DNA of 64,000 nucleotides, taken from the NCBI GenBank assembly GCA_965212125.1, contig OZ243045.1, positions 1,550,001 through 1,614,000 of the forward strand, in the 5' to 3' direction. A program made the translations under genes and the position numbers. The number at the start of each line of letters is the position of its first letter. Positions within the stretch are counted from its first letter, which is position 1. Source of the stretch: CAYRJD01 sp965212125. GTDB lineage: Bacteria; Actinomycetota; Acidimicrobiia; Acidimicrobiales; Poriferisodalaceae. A model generated the notes under the pieces. It saw only the letters and a program-made list of their open reading frames with translations, ran no database searches and had not been told where the DNA came from. This document shows positions 1 to 7,356 of the stretch, in pieces.

Positions 1-839
1 ATGTTCACCAGAACCTTCACGCGCAAGTGCTCCTCGTTTATCTCGATCACCTGCCCTTGGAAATCAGAGAACGGGCCCTCCTTGATGCGCACGCTCTCGT
101 CAATCTCATAGATGACGCTCGGCTTGGTGCGGCGCACGGGCTCTTCGCCCGGCTCGGGTGTCTTCAAAAACGCCTCCACCTCGCGCTGTCGCAGCGGAGT
201 TGGATGCCCGCTTGGACCCGCGTAACCGGTTATGCCAGGCGTTGCCTTGATGTCCATGTGTACCGCTTCATCGTTTTCGCAGCGGATTAGCAGATAGCCA
301 GGAAAGATCTTCTTTTTGACGACTACCTTGCGGCCGTTCTTGAACTCGATGACGTCTTCCATGGGGATTTCGATTTCATGGATCTTGTCTTCTAGGTCAA
401 GCGCCAGCATGCGAGCTTCAAGGTTTTTCTTGACCTTCTTTTCGTAGCCCGACTGGGTATGCACGACGAACCACTTACCGTCTCGCTTCCAAGGCGGCTT
501 GGGTTGTTCAGCGCCGTCGGTGACGGCAGCGTCGCCGTCGCTCGTCCGGGCAGGGTCGGCAGCACCATTGACGCTCGGCGTGGCGGGGGCGGGAGCGACA
601 GCCGCTGTTTCGGCGACGGGGCTGGTCGCAGTTTCGGCGGCGGCATCTTCAGCCAGGTCCGATTCAACCGCAGCGTCGGCGTCGGCAGCCTTGTCCTCGA
701 CAGCCCCGTCCTCAACAGCCTCATCCTCGTCAGCACCACCCGGCGAAACACCAGTGGTTTCCGATGTGTCGCCAAGCGACTCGCGTGCTAGCGCCATCGG
801 GTCGGTGGCTTCAAACTCAGCTTCAAATTCGTCAGTCAT
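1..839 (-). CDS. nusG: Transcription termination/antitermination factor NusG (C-terminus off the left edge)
   Basis: Binds RNA polymerase and controls elongation, pausing and Rho termination. The frame opens at ATG 839 and stays open to position 1, giving about 279 residues with the extreme C-terminus missing. Residues 1 to about 115 are an acidic, Ala-rich low-complexity extension of the kind seen in actinobacterial NusG. The NGN domain follows from about residue 122 (GKWFVVHTQSGYEKKV, then KKKIFPGYLLIRCE), and a KOW motif (VRIKEGPFSDFQGQVIEIN) lies near the edge. It follows secE on the same strand with a 37-base gap, the usual secE-nusG operon. The two domains make the call safe; the acidic extension looks disordered and its role is unknown. 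Confidence 0.95.
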   Translation of the reverse strand, partial: MTDEFEAEFEATDPMALARESLGDTSETTGVSPGGADEDEAVEDGAVEDKAADADAAVESDLAEDAAAETATSPVAETAAVAPAPATPSVNGAADPARTSDGDAAVTDGAEQPKPPWKRDGKWFVVHTQSGYEKKVKKNLEARMLALDLEDKIHEIEIPMEDVIEFKNGRKVVVKKKIFPGYLLIRCENDEAVHMDIKATPGITGYAGPSGHPTPLRQREVEAFLKTPEPGEEPVRRTKPSVIYEIDESVRIKEGPFSDFQGQVIEINEEHLRVKVLVN

Positions 840-876
840 AGCAATAGGCCTGTGTCAAATCTCGTATCAAACAACG

Positions 877-1188
877 CTAAATAACGTCAAAGAGGTTCAG
901 CACGGCTTCGCCAAACACGTAGTCAAGCCCGGCAATGAACGCTGTTAGCAACACGATGGTGATGAACACCACGATTGAGTAGTTGACAACTTCTGAACGG
1001 GTGGGCCAGTTGACCTTGCCTAGCTCGGAGCGAACCTCATGCAAAAATTCCCGTGGGCTGGAGCGGCGGGATTCCTCGGTTTGGGCATTGATGGCTGGTC
1101 GGCGATCACGATTGCCAACCGGGGTGCCGTCGGCTGCCATCTCGCCTTGTCGTTGTAGATGACGTCTAGTGCGTCGGTTCATCGCCAT
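877..1188 (-). CDS. secE: Preprotein translocase subunit SecE
   Basis: Small essential subunit of the SecYEG channel. The chosen start is ATG 1188 because GGAGG at 1198-1202 lies 9 bases upstream; a GTG at 1209 in the same frame would place that ribosome site inside the gene. The 103-residue product has a basic N-terminal tail, an amphipathic stretch (FLHEVRSELGKVNWPTRSEV) typical of SecE, and one C-terminal membrane helix (VVFITIVLLTAFIAGLDYVF). The single-helix form is the usual one outside enterobacteria. It lies directly downstream of tRNA-Trp and upstream of nusG, an arrangement common in actinobacteria. Confidence 0.93.
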   Translation of the reverse strand: MAMNRRTRRHLQRQGEMAADGTPVGNRDRRPAINAQTEESRRSSPREFLHEVRSELGKVNWPTRSEVVNYSIVVFITIVLLTAFIAGLDYVFGEAVLNLFDVI

Positions 1189-1223
1189 ATTTCTGTGCCT
1201 CCGTGACACAAGGGGCTGATCAG

Positions 1224-1297
1224 CAGGGCAGGAGGGAATCGAACCCCCAACCGCCGGTTTTGGAGACCGGTGCTCTACCTAATTGAGCTACTGCCCT
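1224..1297 (-). tRNA. tRNA-Trp (anticodon CCA)
   Basis: A 74-base cloverleaf. Acceptor AGGGCAG pairs with CTGCCCT, discriminator G; D-arm AGCTCAATTAGGTAGAGC; anticodon stem CCGGT/ACCGG around loop CTCCAAA, anticodon CCA; T-arm contains GGTTCGATTCC. The 3' CCA is not encoded. It sits just upstream of secE, the classic tRNA-Trp-secE-nusG order. Confidence 0.95.
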
Positions 1298-1391
1298 AGG
1301 CAGGGCCATTGCCGTTGGGCGGCCCTAAGGGCAGGGCTCTAGGGTACCAGTGGCAACCGCAACTGCGACCTAGGGCGCGGTCGGCGGGCTG

Positions 1392-1465
1392 TAGCGGGAC
1401 TGGGGATCGAACCCAGGACCTCACGATTATGAACCGTGCGCTCTAACCATCTGAGCTATCCCGCC
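1392..1465 (-). tRNA. tRNA-Met (anticodon CAT, probably elongator)
   Basis: A 74-base cloverleaf. Acceptor GGCGGGA/TCCCGCT with a G-T closing pair, discriminator A; anticodon stem CACGG/TCGTG, loop TTCATAA, anticodon CAT; T-loop GGTTCGATCC. The first acceptor pair exists, unlike initiator tRNA. An Ile2 tRNA (lysidine-modified CAT) is the alternative; the position beside tRNA-Thr favours elongator Met. The 3' CCA is not encoded. Confidence 0.88.
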
Positions 1466-1560
1466 TGTTGAGGCAAAGGTTAGCGGTGGCCTGCGATTGG
1501 GCGACCGCTCGGCGGGTGCCCCAAGAAACTGCGGCGACCGCTCGGGGCTGGGGCTGGGGC

Positions 1561-1636
1561 TGGAGCCCCGTGCCGGAATCGAACCGGCGACACCAGCCTT
1601 ACCATGGCTGTGCTCTACCTACTGAGCTAACGGGGC
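1561..1636 (-). tRNA. tRNA-Thr (anticodon GGT)
   Basis: A 76-base cloverleaf including an encoded 3' CCA (1561-1563). Acceptor GCCCCGT/ACGGGGC, discriminator T; anticodon stem CAGCC/GGCTG, loop ATGGTAA, anticodon GGT; T-loop GGTTCGATTCC. The 5' end of the gene is partly duplicated just upstream (see the repeat at 1623-1656). It is the first gene of the tRNA-secE-nusG block, whose two other tRNAs lack an encoded CCA. Confidence 0.94.
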
Positions 1637-1656
1637 AAATGAGCTAACGGGGCAAC
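1623..1656. repeat. 17-bp tandem duplication of the tRNA-Thr 5' end
   Basis: The 16 bases at 1623-1638 (tgagctaacggggcaa), covering the tRNA 5' acceptor strand, the U8/A9 positions and part of the D-arm plus two upstream bases, recur at 1640-1655. The spacing is 17 bases. A second 12-bp tandem repeat (cttagctagcgg twice, 1673-1696) follows in the spacer before the acetyltransferase gene. Confidence 0.85.
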
Positions 1657-1712
1657 CGGCTAAGTGAGCCTACTTAGCTAGCGGCTTAGCTAGCGGCAGT
1701 AATCTGTCGCTG

Positions 1713-2333
1713 ATGTTTACCCGACCTGCAACGCTTAGCGACGCCGCCGACATCGCCGACATTTACAACTATGAAGTCCATTCAGGCGTTGCGACATTCG
1801 ACATGACTCCCCGCACCGCGGCCGAGCAACAAGAGTGGCTGCGAAGCCACGCGGGCGCGCATCCTTGCATTGTCGCTATTGAAGGTACGGCCTCAGAGCC
1901 TGGTCGCTTGACCGGCTGGGCCTGTCTCTCGCCGTATCGGCCGCGCCCGGCGTACTCAACCAGTGTTGAAGATTCGGTTTACGTTCATCCTGATTTTCAG
2001 CGCCAGGGTGTGGGCGACTTGTTGCTAGCGGACCTAATAAACATCAGCGACAGCTTGGGGTTTCACTCTATTTTTGCGCGCATCTCAGGTGAGACGGCGG
2101 GCTACGGGGCGTTAGCCGCTGGCGCAGCCGGAGAAGCGGCGAGCGGCGCGAGCAAGACAGCCGCAGGCGCGCCAGCGCCAGCTAAGGGTGCGGCCAGCGG
2201 CGCGGCTTCAATCGCGCTGCATCACAAGCACGGCTTTGAGCTAGTGGGAGTTGAGCGCGAGGTGGGGCGCAAGTTTGGGCGTTGGCTTGACGTAACGCTT
2301 ATGCAACGAATCTTCGTGTCAAGCGAGCAATAG
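1713..2333 (+). CDS. GNAT family N-acetyltransferase, phosphinothricin-acetyltransferase-like
   Basis: Transfers an acetyl group from acetyl-CoA to an amine; relatives act on phosphinothricin, methionine sulfoximine or related amino acids. The N-terminus (RPATLSDAADIADIYNYEV) and the acetyl-CoA loop around residues 90-105 (YVHPDFQRQGVGDLLL, with the RQGVGD signature) match the PAT/YncA branch. The C-terminus (HKHGFELVGVEREVGRKFGRW) is also typical. An Ala/Gly-rich insert of about 35 residues (about 130-165) separates the core strand from this end and is not expected in the family. Substrate cannot be told from sequence. The gene is alone on its strand and converges on menB. Confidence 0.85.
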   Translation: MFTRPATLSDAADIADIYNYEVHSGVATFDMTPRTAAEQQEWLRSHAGAHPCIVAIEGTASEPGRLTGWACLSPYRPRPAYSTSVEDSVYVHPDFQRQGVGDLLLADLINISDSLGFHSIFARISGETAGYGALAAGAAGEAASGASKTAAGAPAPAKGAASGAASIALHHKHGFELVGVEREVGRKFGRWLDVTLMQRIFVSSEQ

Positions 2334-2381
2334 CTGGCGGCGCTGCCAGCCGCGGTCCAGTGAGCACCGCCAGCCGCGGCC

Positions 2382-3314
2382 CTAAAAGTGCCAGGGAAAC
2401 TCATCAAAGCGCGGGTCGCGCTTTTCCAAAAAGGCATCGCGTCCTTCAACCGCTTCCTCGCTGGCGTACATCAAACGAGTTACCTCACCGGCAAAGACCT
2501 GCTGCCCCACCATGCCGTCATCGATCAGATTGAACGCCAGCTTGCACATCCGCTGCGCCAGCGGAGAGCGCTGATTTATCTCTGCCGCCCATTCAAGCGC
2601 CACCGCCTCTAGCTGGGCGTGCGGAATCACGGCATTCACGTCACCCATCTCAAAGCGCTGCTGCGCGGTATGCGTTCGCCCCAACAAGAAGATCTCACGC
2701 GCCCGCTTTTGCCCTACCTGGCGCGCCAAGTAAGCCGAACCAAAACCGGCGTCAAGGCTGCCCACGTTGGTGTCGGTTTGCTTGAAGCGGGCGTGCTCTT
2801 CGCTAGCCAGAGTCAGGTCGCAGACCACGTGAAGCGAATGCCCGCCGCCCGCCGCCCAACCGGGCACGACACAAATCACCACTTTGGGCATTGTCCGAAT
2901 AAGACGCTGCACCTCCAGAATGTGCAGCCGCCCCACCTTGGTCGGGTCGATGTCGGCGGAGGTTTCACCGTCCGCATAGCGATAGCCGTCGCGTCCTCGT
3001 ATTCGCTGATCGCCACCGGAACAAAACGCCCAACCACCATCGGCGGGGGCGGGACCATTGCCGGTGAGAATCACGCAGCCGACGTCGGTTGACATCCGCG
3101 CATGATCTAGCGCGCGATACAGCTCATCGACGGTGTCGGGACGGAATGCGTTGCGCACCTGCGGCCTGTCAAATGCGATGCGCACGGTGCCGTGTTCAAG
3201 CGCACGGTGATAGGTGATGTCTTTTAGCGCTCGCTCACCGGCAAACGATTCATCGGCAACCTCAACCCACGCGCTGGGGTCAAACAGATCTGACACGTTC
3301 GGCAATGACGACAT
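2382..3314 (-). CDS. menB: 1,4-dihydroxy-2-naphthoyl-CoA synthase MenB
   Basis: Crotonase-fold enzyme closing the naphthoquinone ring from o-succinylbenzoyl-CoA in menaquinone synthesis. The 310-residue length fits the longer actinobacterial form. Visible features: YHRALEHGTVRIAFDRPQVRNAFRP near residue 35, oxyanion-hole segments WAFCSGGDQ (about 95-103) and GWAAGGGHSLHVVCDL (about 150-165), and the C-terminal EKRDPRFDEFPWHF, which is characteristic of MenB rather than of enoyl-CoA hydratases. No other men gene is adjacent, but a reductase of the menaquinone/geranylgeranyl type lies at 8442. Confidence 0.95.
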   Translation of the reverse strand: MSSLPNVSDLFDPSAWVEVADESFAGERALKDITYHRALEHGTVRIAFDRPQVRNAFRPDTVDELYRALDHARMSTDVGCVILTGNGPAPADGGWAFCSGGDQRIRGRDGYRYADGETSADIDPTKVGRLHILEVQRLIRTMPKVVICVVPGWAAGGGHSLHVVCDLTLASEEHARFKQTDTNVGSLDAGFGSAYLARQVGQKRAREIFLLGRTHTAQQRFEMGDVNAVIPHAQLEAVALEWAAEINQRSPLAQRMCKLAFNLIDDGMVGQQVFAGEVTRLMYASEEAVEGRDAFLEKRDPRFDEFPWHF

Positions 3315-3394
3315 CTATGCCTTTTTAGCAGGGCCCTTTTAGCTTTAGCGGAGTCTTTGGCGCGGGCCGCCCAACAGCAAGCGGCGCCCCGGGG

Positions 3395-4909
3395 CTAGGA
3401 AACTCGTTGCAGAGTTAGCGCAGCCGAACCTGTGCGTGTGTCAATCTTCATCGTGCCGGCGAATCTGCCGTCACCGGTCAACGGCAACGCTTCACGCGCT
3501 ATCACATCAACGCCTTCGGGCACGGCCACCACCGCACTAAACCCTGCGTCAACAGACAGATCTGCACCTTGCACCACCAGCATCGGCGACCCGTCGTGAG
3601 ACACAGCGCCGCTTAGCCCGATCTTGAGCAACGTGCCATCCGGCAGGTCAATCACGAGCACTCCCGACAGGGCGTGTTGTTTGACTTGCGTGACAAGCTC
3701 TTGCTCGTCGCCGGCTGGTTGGGCGGTTGGGTCAACCACCAAACGGCTGGCTTGATTGAGGGTGGCATCCACAAACCCGTCTTCGGTCGTCAAGATGACG
3801 ACACCGCTCACGTTCAGAGCCTCTGATTGGGCCGCCTCTGATTGGGCCGCCTCTGATTGGGCCAGCTCTGGCTGGGCCGGCGACGCAACCACCGTCAGGT
3901 TGTACGCGGCGATATCCAGCGGCGCTCCGTTGGCCAGCGGCGGCAAGTCGGCGGCATCAACCGTGCTGACGCTCCCACCATCCTCGCCCTCTGTTTGAAC
4001 TCCGTCAACTTGCGCAACAGCATCTGTCGCAGCGATGACATCCGGATCTGCGCCGCCTGCGCTGGTGTCTGTATTGCCGGAGCCAGCCGGAGCTATGCCG
4101 TCAGTTCTGTCAGGCAGAATCACGCTCTGCTCTTGACCGGTGCCAGCGCTAGTGCCGGTGTCGGCGCCACCTTGATCGTCGGGCGTGCCAACAACGTTGG
4201 GATCGGCCTCTTGTGTGCGAACCAACTCAGGCTGAGCGGGCGCAAGCTGCAACTGCGTGGTGTCGCCAGCCGGTGTCAGCACTACCGCCAACAACGCCGT
4301 GCCAGCGATGGCTTTACCGAGCAGCGGCAACAGAACACCGATGAGCGGCAGCGCCAGCAGACCCTTCAGCGCCGACCGCAACATCCGGTGAGAGCGTGAA
4401 ACTCGGGCCCGTGCGTTCTCCTCGGTGATGCCAGCTATCTCCGCAATCTCGGCGTGGGAGTGCTCTTGTATCGTCCGCAGATAGAGGGCTTCTTTGTATT
4501 TCGGCGGCAGTTGCTCCACCGCCGTCAGCACATCGGAGTCGGCAAAGTCCAGCCTCAGCTCATCCTCGGGGAGGGACTCGTTGAACAGGTAATAGTCGGG
4601 GCTGTTGATCAGGCGCTCGGCCTTGGAGTCCTCCCGCTTGCGGCGCTTGCTCTCGTCGTGGCAGACGTTGTCCAAGATGCGCTGCAGCCAAGGGCCCAAC
4701 TTGTATTCGCCGTTGAAACGCGGCAGCGCTTTGTACGCCCGCACGAGCGCCTCCTGCACGGCGTCTTCGGCTGCGTCGGGACAACGCAAGCGATGACGGG
4801 CACGCGCATACAGCCGCGGTCGGTACTCATGCACCAGGACTTTAAAAGCGTCGTCATCGCCGGATTGGTAGGCAATAACTATGTCGCGGTCGGTTGTGTA
4901 GGCAGCCAT
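3395..4909 (-). CDS. ECF-type RNA polymerase sigma factor with membrane anchor and C-terminal domain
   Basis: The first about 180 residues are a sigma-70 ECF factor: region 2 (FKVLVHEYRPRLYARARHRL, DAAEDAVQEALVRAYKALPRF, GPWLQRILDNVCHD) and region 4 (LPPKYKEALYLRTIQEHSHAEIAE then an ENARARVSRS helix). A hydrophobic stretch follows (LLALPLIGVLLPLLGKAIAG plus TALLAVVL), then about 290 residues rich in Asp, Thr, Ala, Gln and Gly. Start ATG 4909 (MAAYTTDRD) is preferred to an upstream TTG at 4969 on homology; no strong ribosome site is visible. The tail contains a four-unit 15-bp DNA repeat (3821-3880). The layout implies a sigma domain tethered to the membrane with an outside domain; no separate anti-sigma gene is adjacent. 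Confidence 0.85.
   Translation of the reverse strand: MAAYTTDRDIVIAYQSGDDDAFKVLVHEYRPRLYARARHRLRCPDAAEDAVQEALVRAYKALPRFNGEYKLGPWLQRILDNVCHDESKRRKREDSKAERLINSPDYYLFNESLPEDELRLDFADSDVLTAVEQLPPKYKEALYLRTIQEHSHAEIAEIAGITEENARARVSRSHRMLRSALKGLLALPLIGVLLPLLGKAIAGTALLAVVLTPAGDTTQLQLAPAQPELVRTQEADPNVVGTPDDQGGADTGTSAGTGQEQSVILPDRTDGIAPAGSGNTDTSAGGADPDVIAATDAVAQVDGVQTEGEDGGSVSTVDAADLPPLANGAPLDIAAYNLTVVASPAQPELAQSEAAQSEAAQSEALNVSGVVILTTEDGFVDATLNQASRLVVDPTAQPAGDEQELVTQVKQHALSGVLVIDLPDGTLLKIGLSGAVSHDGSPMLVVQGADLSVDAGFSAVVAVPEGVDVIAREALPLTGDGRFAGTMKIDTRTGSAALTLQRVS
3821..3880. repeat. Four 15-bp tandem repeats inside the sigma-factor gene
   Basis: Units start at 3821, 3836, 3851 and 3866 (ctctgattgggccgc and variants). 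On the coding strand they give a repeated AQSEA-type pentapeptide in the C-terminal extension. The first two units are identical and the last two diverge slightly, as expected of slippage expansion. Confidence 0.9.
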
Positions 4910-5070
4910 CAGAATTCTGTTTGGTTGGGTTTCACTAAGAGAGTACCGAAACGCTGGACACGCTGGCAAGCAAACTCAGTTCCAACCCCGAAAGCTACCT
5001 GATTTTCACGCACGACAAGTAGCGCATTCGCTAACTTGCCGCGCATTCGCTGCATATCCGCCAAAGCCGC

Positions 5071-5988
5071 TCACTGGTCGGTGTCGGTTTCTGGCTGTGA
5101 TTCCGCCGCTGGCTGATCCACGACCACCGCCGAAAGCGCCAGCATGACAACGCCCATTCCCACGAACTGCAGCAGCGTCACCTGCTCATCTAGGAATGCC
5201 CACGCCAGCAGCGTCGTCGTTACCGGGATGGCGAGCGTCAGCGTTGAGCAGAACCAAGCGGGGATGCGCGCCAGCGACCAGTTCATCAGCATGTGCGAGG
5301 CGAAGCCCGGCCCCACCGCTAGCACGCCAAGCCAGAACCAGGCACCGGCGGTGGGCATCTCAAACACCTGCCCCGAAAAAAGCGCAAACGGGGTAACCAC
5401 GATTGAGCAGATCAGCGCGGTGGCGCCGGTGTATTGCGAAGACGGGATTTTGGTGCTGCAGAGTTTGGAGAAGACGAAATAGCCCGTCCAAGAGATCAGC
5501 GTGAACACCGCCACCGCGTCGCCTAGCGGACTCCAGTCGGGAACTCCGGCCGAACCGAACAGCACTATCGCCACCCCGGCGATGGCGACACCGTTGAGCG
5601 CCCAGTGGCGGCCGCGTGGCCTTTCGCCGAAAAGGCGCGGGGCTATGAACAACATGAGCACGGGCTGTAAGGAGCCGATGACGGTGGCGTTGGCGATGGT
5701 GGTTAGCCGTATCGCCGTGAAGAACAGCATGATGTCGAAGGCGAGCGAAACTCCGCCCCAGAACGACACTTTGATGGAGCTGAGTTTTAGCGATGATCCG
5801 TTGGCGCGCAGGAACGTCAGCACGATGATCGCGTAGAGCCACATCCGCCAGAAGGTGACCGCCAGCGGACCGAGATCGGCCAAGCCCTTGGAGATCACGC
5901 CCGACGCCGCCCAGCCCGCCATGGCTAGCGCCGCAGCCAGCGTGCCGACCGAGGATCCTGCGGTGGAGGATCTTGCTGTGATTGCCAT
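5071..5988 (-). CDS. EamA/DMT-family transporter
   Basis: A 305-residue inner-membrane protein with about ten hydrophobic helices in two repeated EamA halves. The first half has MAGWAASGVISKGLADLGPL and FWRMWLYAIIVL; the second ends with LTLAIPVTTTLLAWAFLDEQ, the conserved closing segment of the family, followed by FVGMGVVMLALSAVVV. Members export amino acids, metabolites or drugs; the substrate here cannot be inferred. The C-terminus is a short acidic tail. The gene is flanked by spacers and appears to be transcribed alone. The spacer 4910-5070 holds a direct repeat gcgcattcgct (5023-5033, 5042-5052) and nothing else recognised. Confidence 0.88.
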   Translation of the reverse strand: MAITARSSTAGSSVGTLAAALAMAGWAASGVISKGLADLGPLAVTFWRMWLYAIIVLTFLRANGSSLKLSSIKVSFWGGVSLAFDIMLFFTAIRLTTIANATVIGSLQPVLMLFIAPRLFGERPRGRHWALNGVAIAGVAIVLFGSAGVPDWSPLGDAVAVFTLISWTGYFVFSKLCSTKIPSSQYTGATALICSIVVTPFALFSGQVFEMPTAGAWFWLGVLAVGPGFASHMLMNWSLARIPAWFCSTLTLAIPVTTTLLAWAFLDEQVTLLQFVGMGVVMLALSAVVVDQPAAESQPETDTDQ

Positions 5989-6054
5989 TGAGTTGCTTCG
6001 GGTTGGAGTTTGGGAGTGCCTGGTTGGTGGAGGTGCCGGTTAGCGGGGTGCTCG

Positions 6055-7344
6055 CTAGACGGCGCGGTAGGCCGCGTGCATAACGCCCGCATGAGAGGCC
6101 TGGCTTAGGTGCGCGACGCTAGCCGGACCGTTGGCACCCCATGTTGGCTGAGCCTTGTCCAAAGCGTCGGCCAAAGCGACGGGGTTGTCGGGCGCTGTCA
6201 GCAATCCGTTGACGCCGGGTTTGATTAGCTCGGTGGCGGCGCCTACTTCGCTGGCGACAACGGTTCGCCCCATGGCCAAGCCTTGCGCGGTGGCCAAACC
6301 GAAACCTTCACGGCGACTTGGCACCACGACAAGGCGCGCCTGTTCGTAGTAGGTCGCTAGCTGGTCGGGCGGCACCTCCCCGACTAGCTCCAAATCGACG
6401 CCTAGCCGCTCGGCTTGGGCGCTGAGACTCGCACGCTGCGCGCCTTCGCCGACTATCACTATTTTTATTGGGGGGTTTATTGCGGGTTTTGCTGTGGGTG
6501 CCGAGCTAGCCGCGGCGCTATCGATTGCCGCGGCGCTTGTGCCGTTCGCGCGGGACTGCAGGTTTGACACTGCGTCGATGAGCACGTCAAATCCTTTTTC
6601 GGGCACCAGCCGACCAACCGCCAGCAGATGACCGTCGCTGGGTGGGGTGCCGTTTGCCTGGTTCTTTTCGGACAACGCCCAAGTGCGCAGAGGCATCGCT
6701 ACTACCTCAGCGGTGCCGGCTCGCAGGGCGACCACCTCATCGGCTAGGTGTTGCGACACGGCGACAGTGACATCGGCCGCTTTCAGCGTGCGCCGCACAA
6801 ACCAACGTGTGATCGGTCCTTGCACAAGCGCCATATCGGTGCCGTGAACGTGCACCGCGCTGCGCGTGCTGCGCACTAGTCGAGCGGCCACCACGGCCGC
6901 TGTTCCGGCCGGGAACCACCAGTGGCCGTGCACCACCTGAGCGTCTTGGCTTCTTGCCAGGCGAGCGGTTTTCCAACCCAACCCGATCAACATCGGCACC
7001 AGCCACAGGCGCGCAATGCCGGAGAAGTGCCGATGGCTGTCGCCTTCGCTGACACGCTTCGCTATCGCCGCTGGCGCAAAACGCACTCGCACTACTTCTA
7101 TTGCAGCCTCGCCCTCGCTCGAGTCGGCCGCCGTCTGTTTTATTACTTGCCGCAATGGAGCGCCCGGATGCGCGGGGCAAACCACCGTTACTTTGGTGCC
7201 GGTCGCGGCCAGCGCCAAGGCGTGATCCAGCAAGAACGGCTTGTGCGGATCATCGGCCGAAACCGGAAACCCTGGCGCGCACAACACAACGCTGTTCAGC
7301 GCGGACTCATCGTCACGCAATATGTGTTCTTGCCGCGCCGCCAT
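6055..7344 (-). CDS. GT4-family glycosyltransferase
   Basis: GT-B fold retaining glycosyltransferase of 429 residues. The N-terminal domain has CAPGFPVSADDPHKPFLLDH and the HGHWWFPAGTAAVVAA loop; the C-terminal domain has GRLVPEKGFDVLIDAV and the donor-binding stretch VVPSRREGFGLATAQGLAMG. In the usual E-x7-E motif the second acidic residue is Gln here (EGFGLATAQ). An Ala/Ser/Pro-rich insert of about 30 residues lies in the C-terminal domain before IKIVIVGEG. It probably extends a cell-surface or lipid-linked glycan; acceptor unknown. It is divergent from the UPF0104 gene that begins about 12 bases away. Confidence 0.87.
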   Translation of the reverse strand: MAARQEHILRDDESALNSVVLCAPGFPVSADDPHKPFLLDHALALAATGTKVTVVCPAHPGAPLRQVIKQTAADSSEGEAAIEVVRVRFAPAAIAKRVSEGDSHRHFSGIARLWLVPMLIGLGWKTARLARSQDAQVVHGHWWFPAGTAAVVAARLVRSTRSAVHVHGTDMALVQGPITRWFVRRTLKAADVTVAVSQHLADEVVALRAGTAEVVAMPLRTWALSEKNQANGTPPSDGHLLAVGRLVPEKGFDVLIDAVSNLQSRANGTSAAAIDSAAASSAPTAKPAINPPIKIVIVGEGAQRASLSAQAERLGVDLELVGEVPPDQLATYYEQARLVVVPSRREGFGLATAQGLAMGRTVVASEVGAATELIKPGVNGLLTAPDNPVALADALDKAQPTWGANGPASVAHLSQASHAGVMHAAYRAV

Positions 7345-7356
7345 ACGCTCAGTTTG

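Noticed and set aside
499..948. Plus-strand frames over the NusG extension
   Set aside because: Ala/Ser-rich translation of the antisense of the NusG low-complexity region; no ribosome site or family.
1392..1465. tRNA-Ile2 (lysidine-type CAT) instead of tRNA-Met
   Set aside because: Neighbouring tRNA-Thr and the usual Thr-Met order favour elongator Met; not fully excluded.
6922..7356. Long N-terminal extension of the UPF0104 gene
   Set aside because: The open frame continues upstream over the glycosyltransferase, but the translation there is His/Arg/Gln-rich shadow sequence; the hydrophobic protein begins after 7357.
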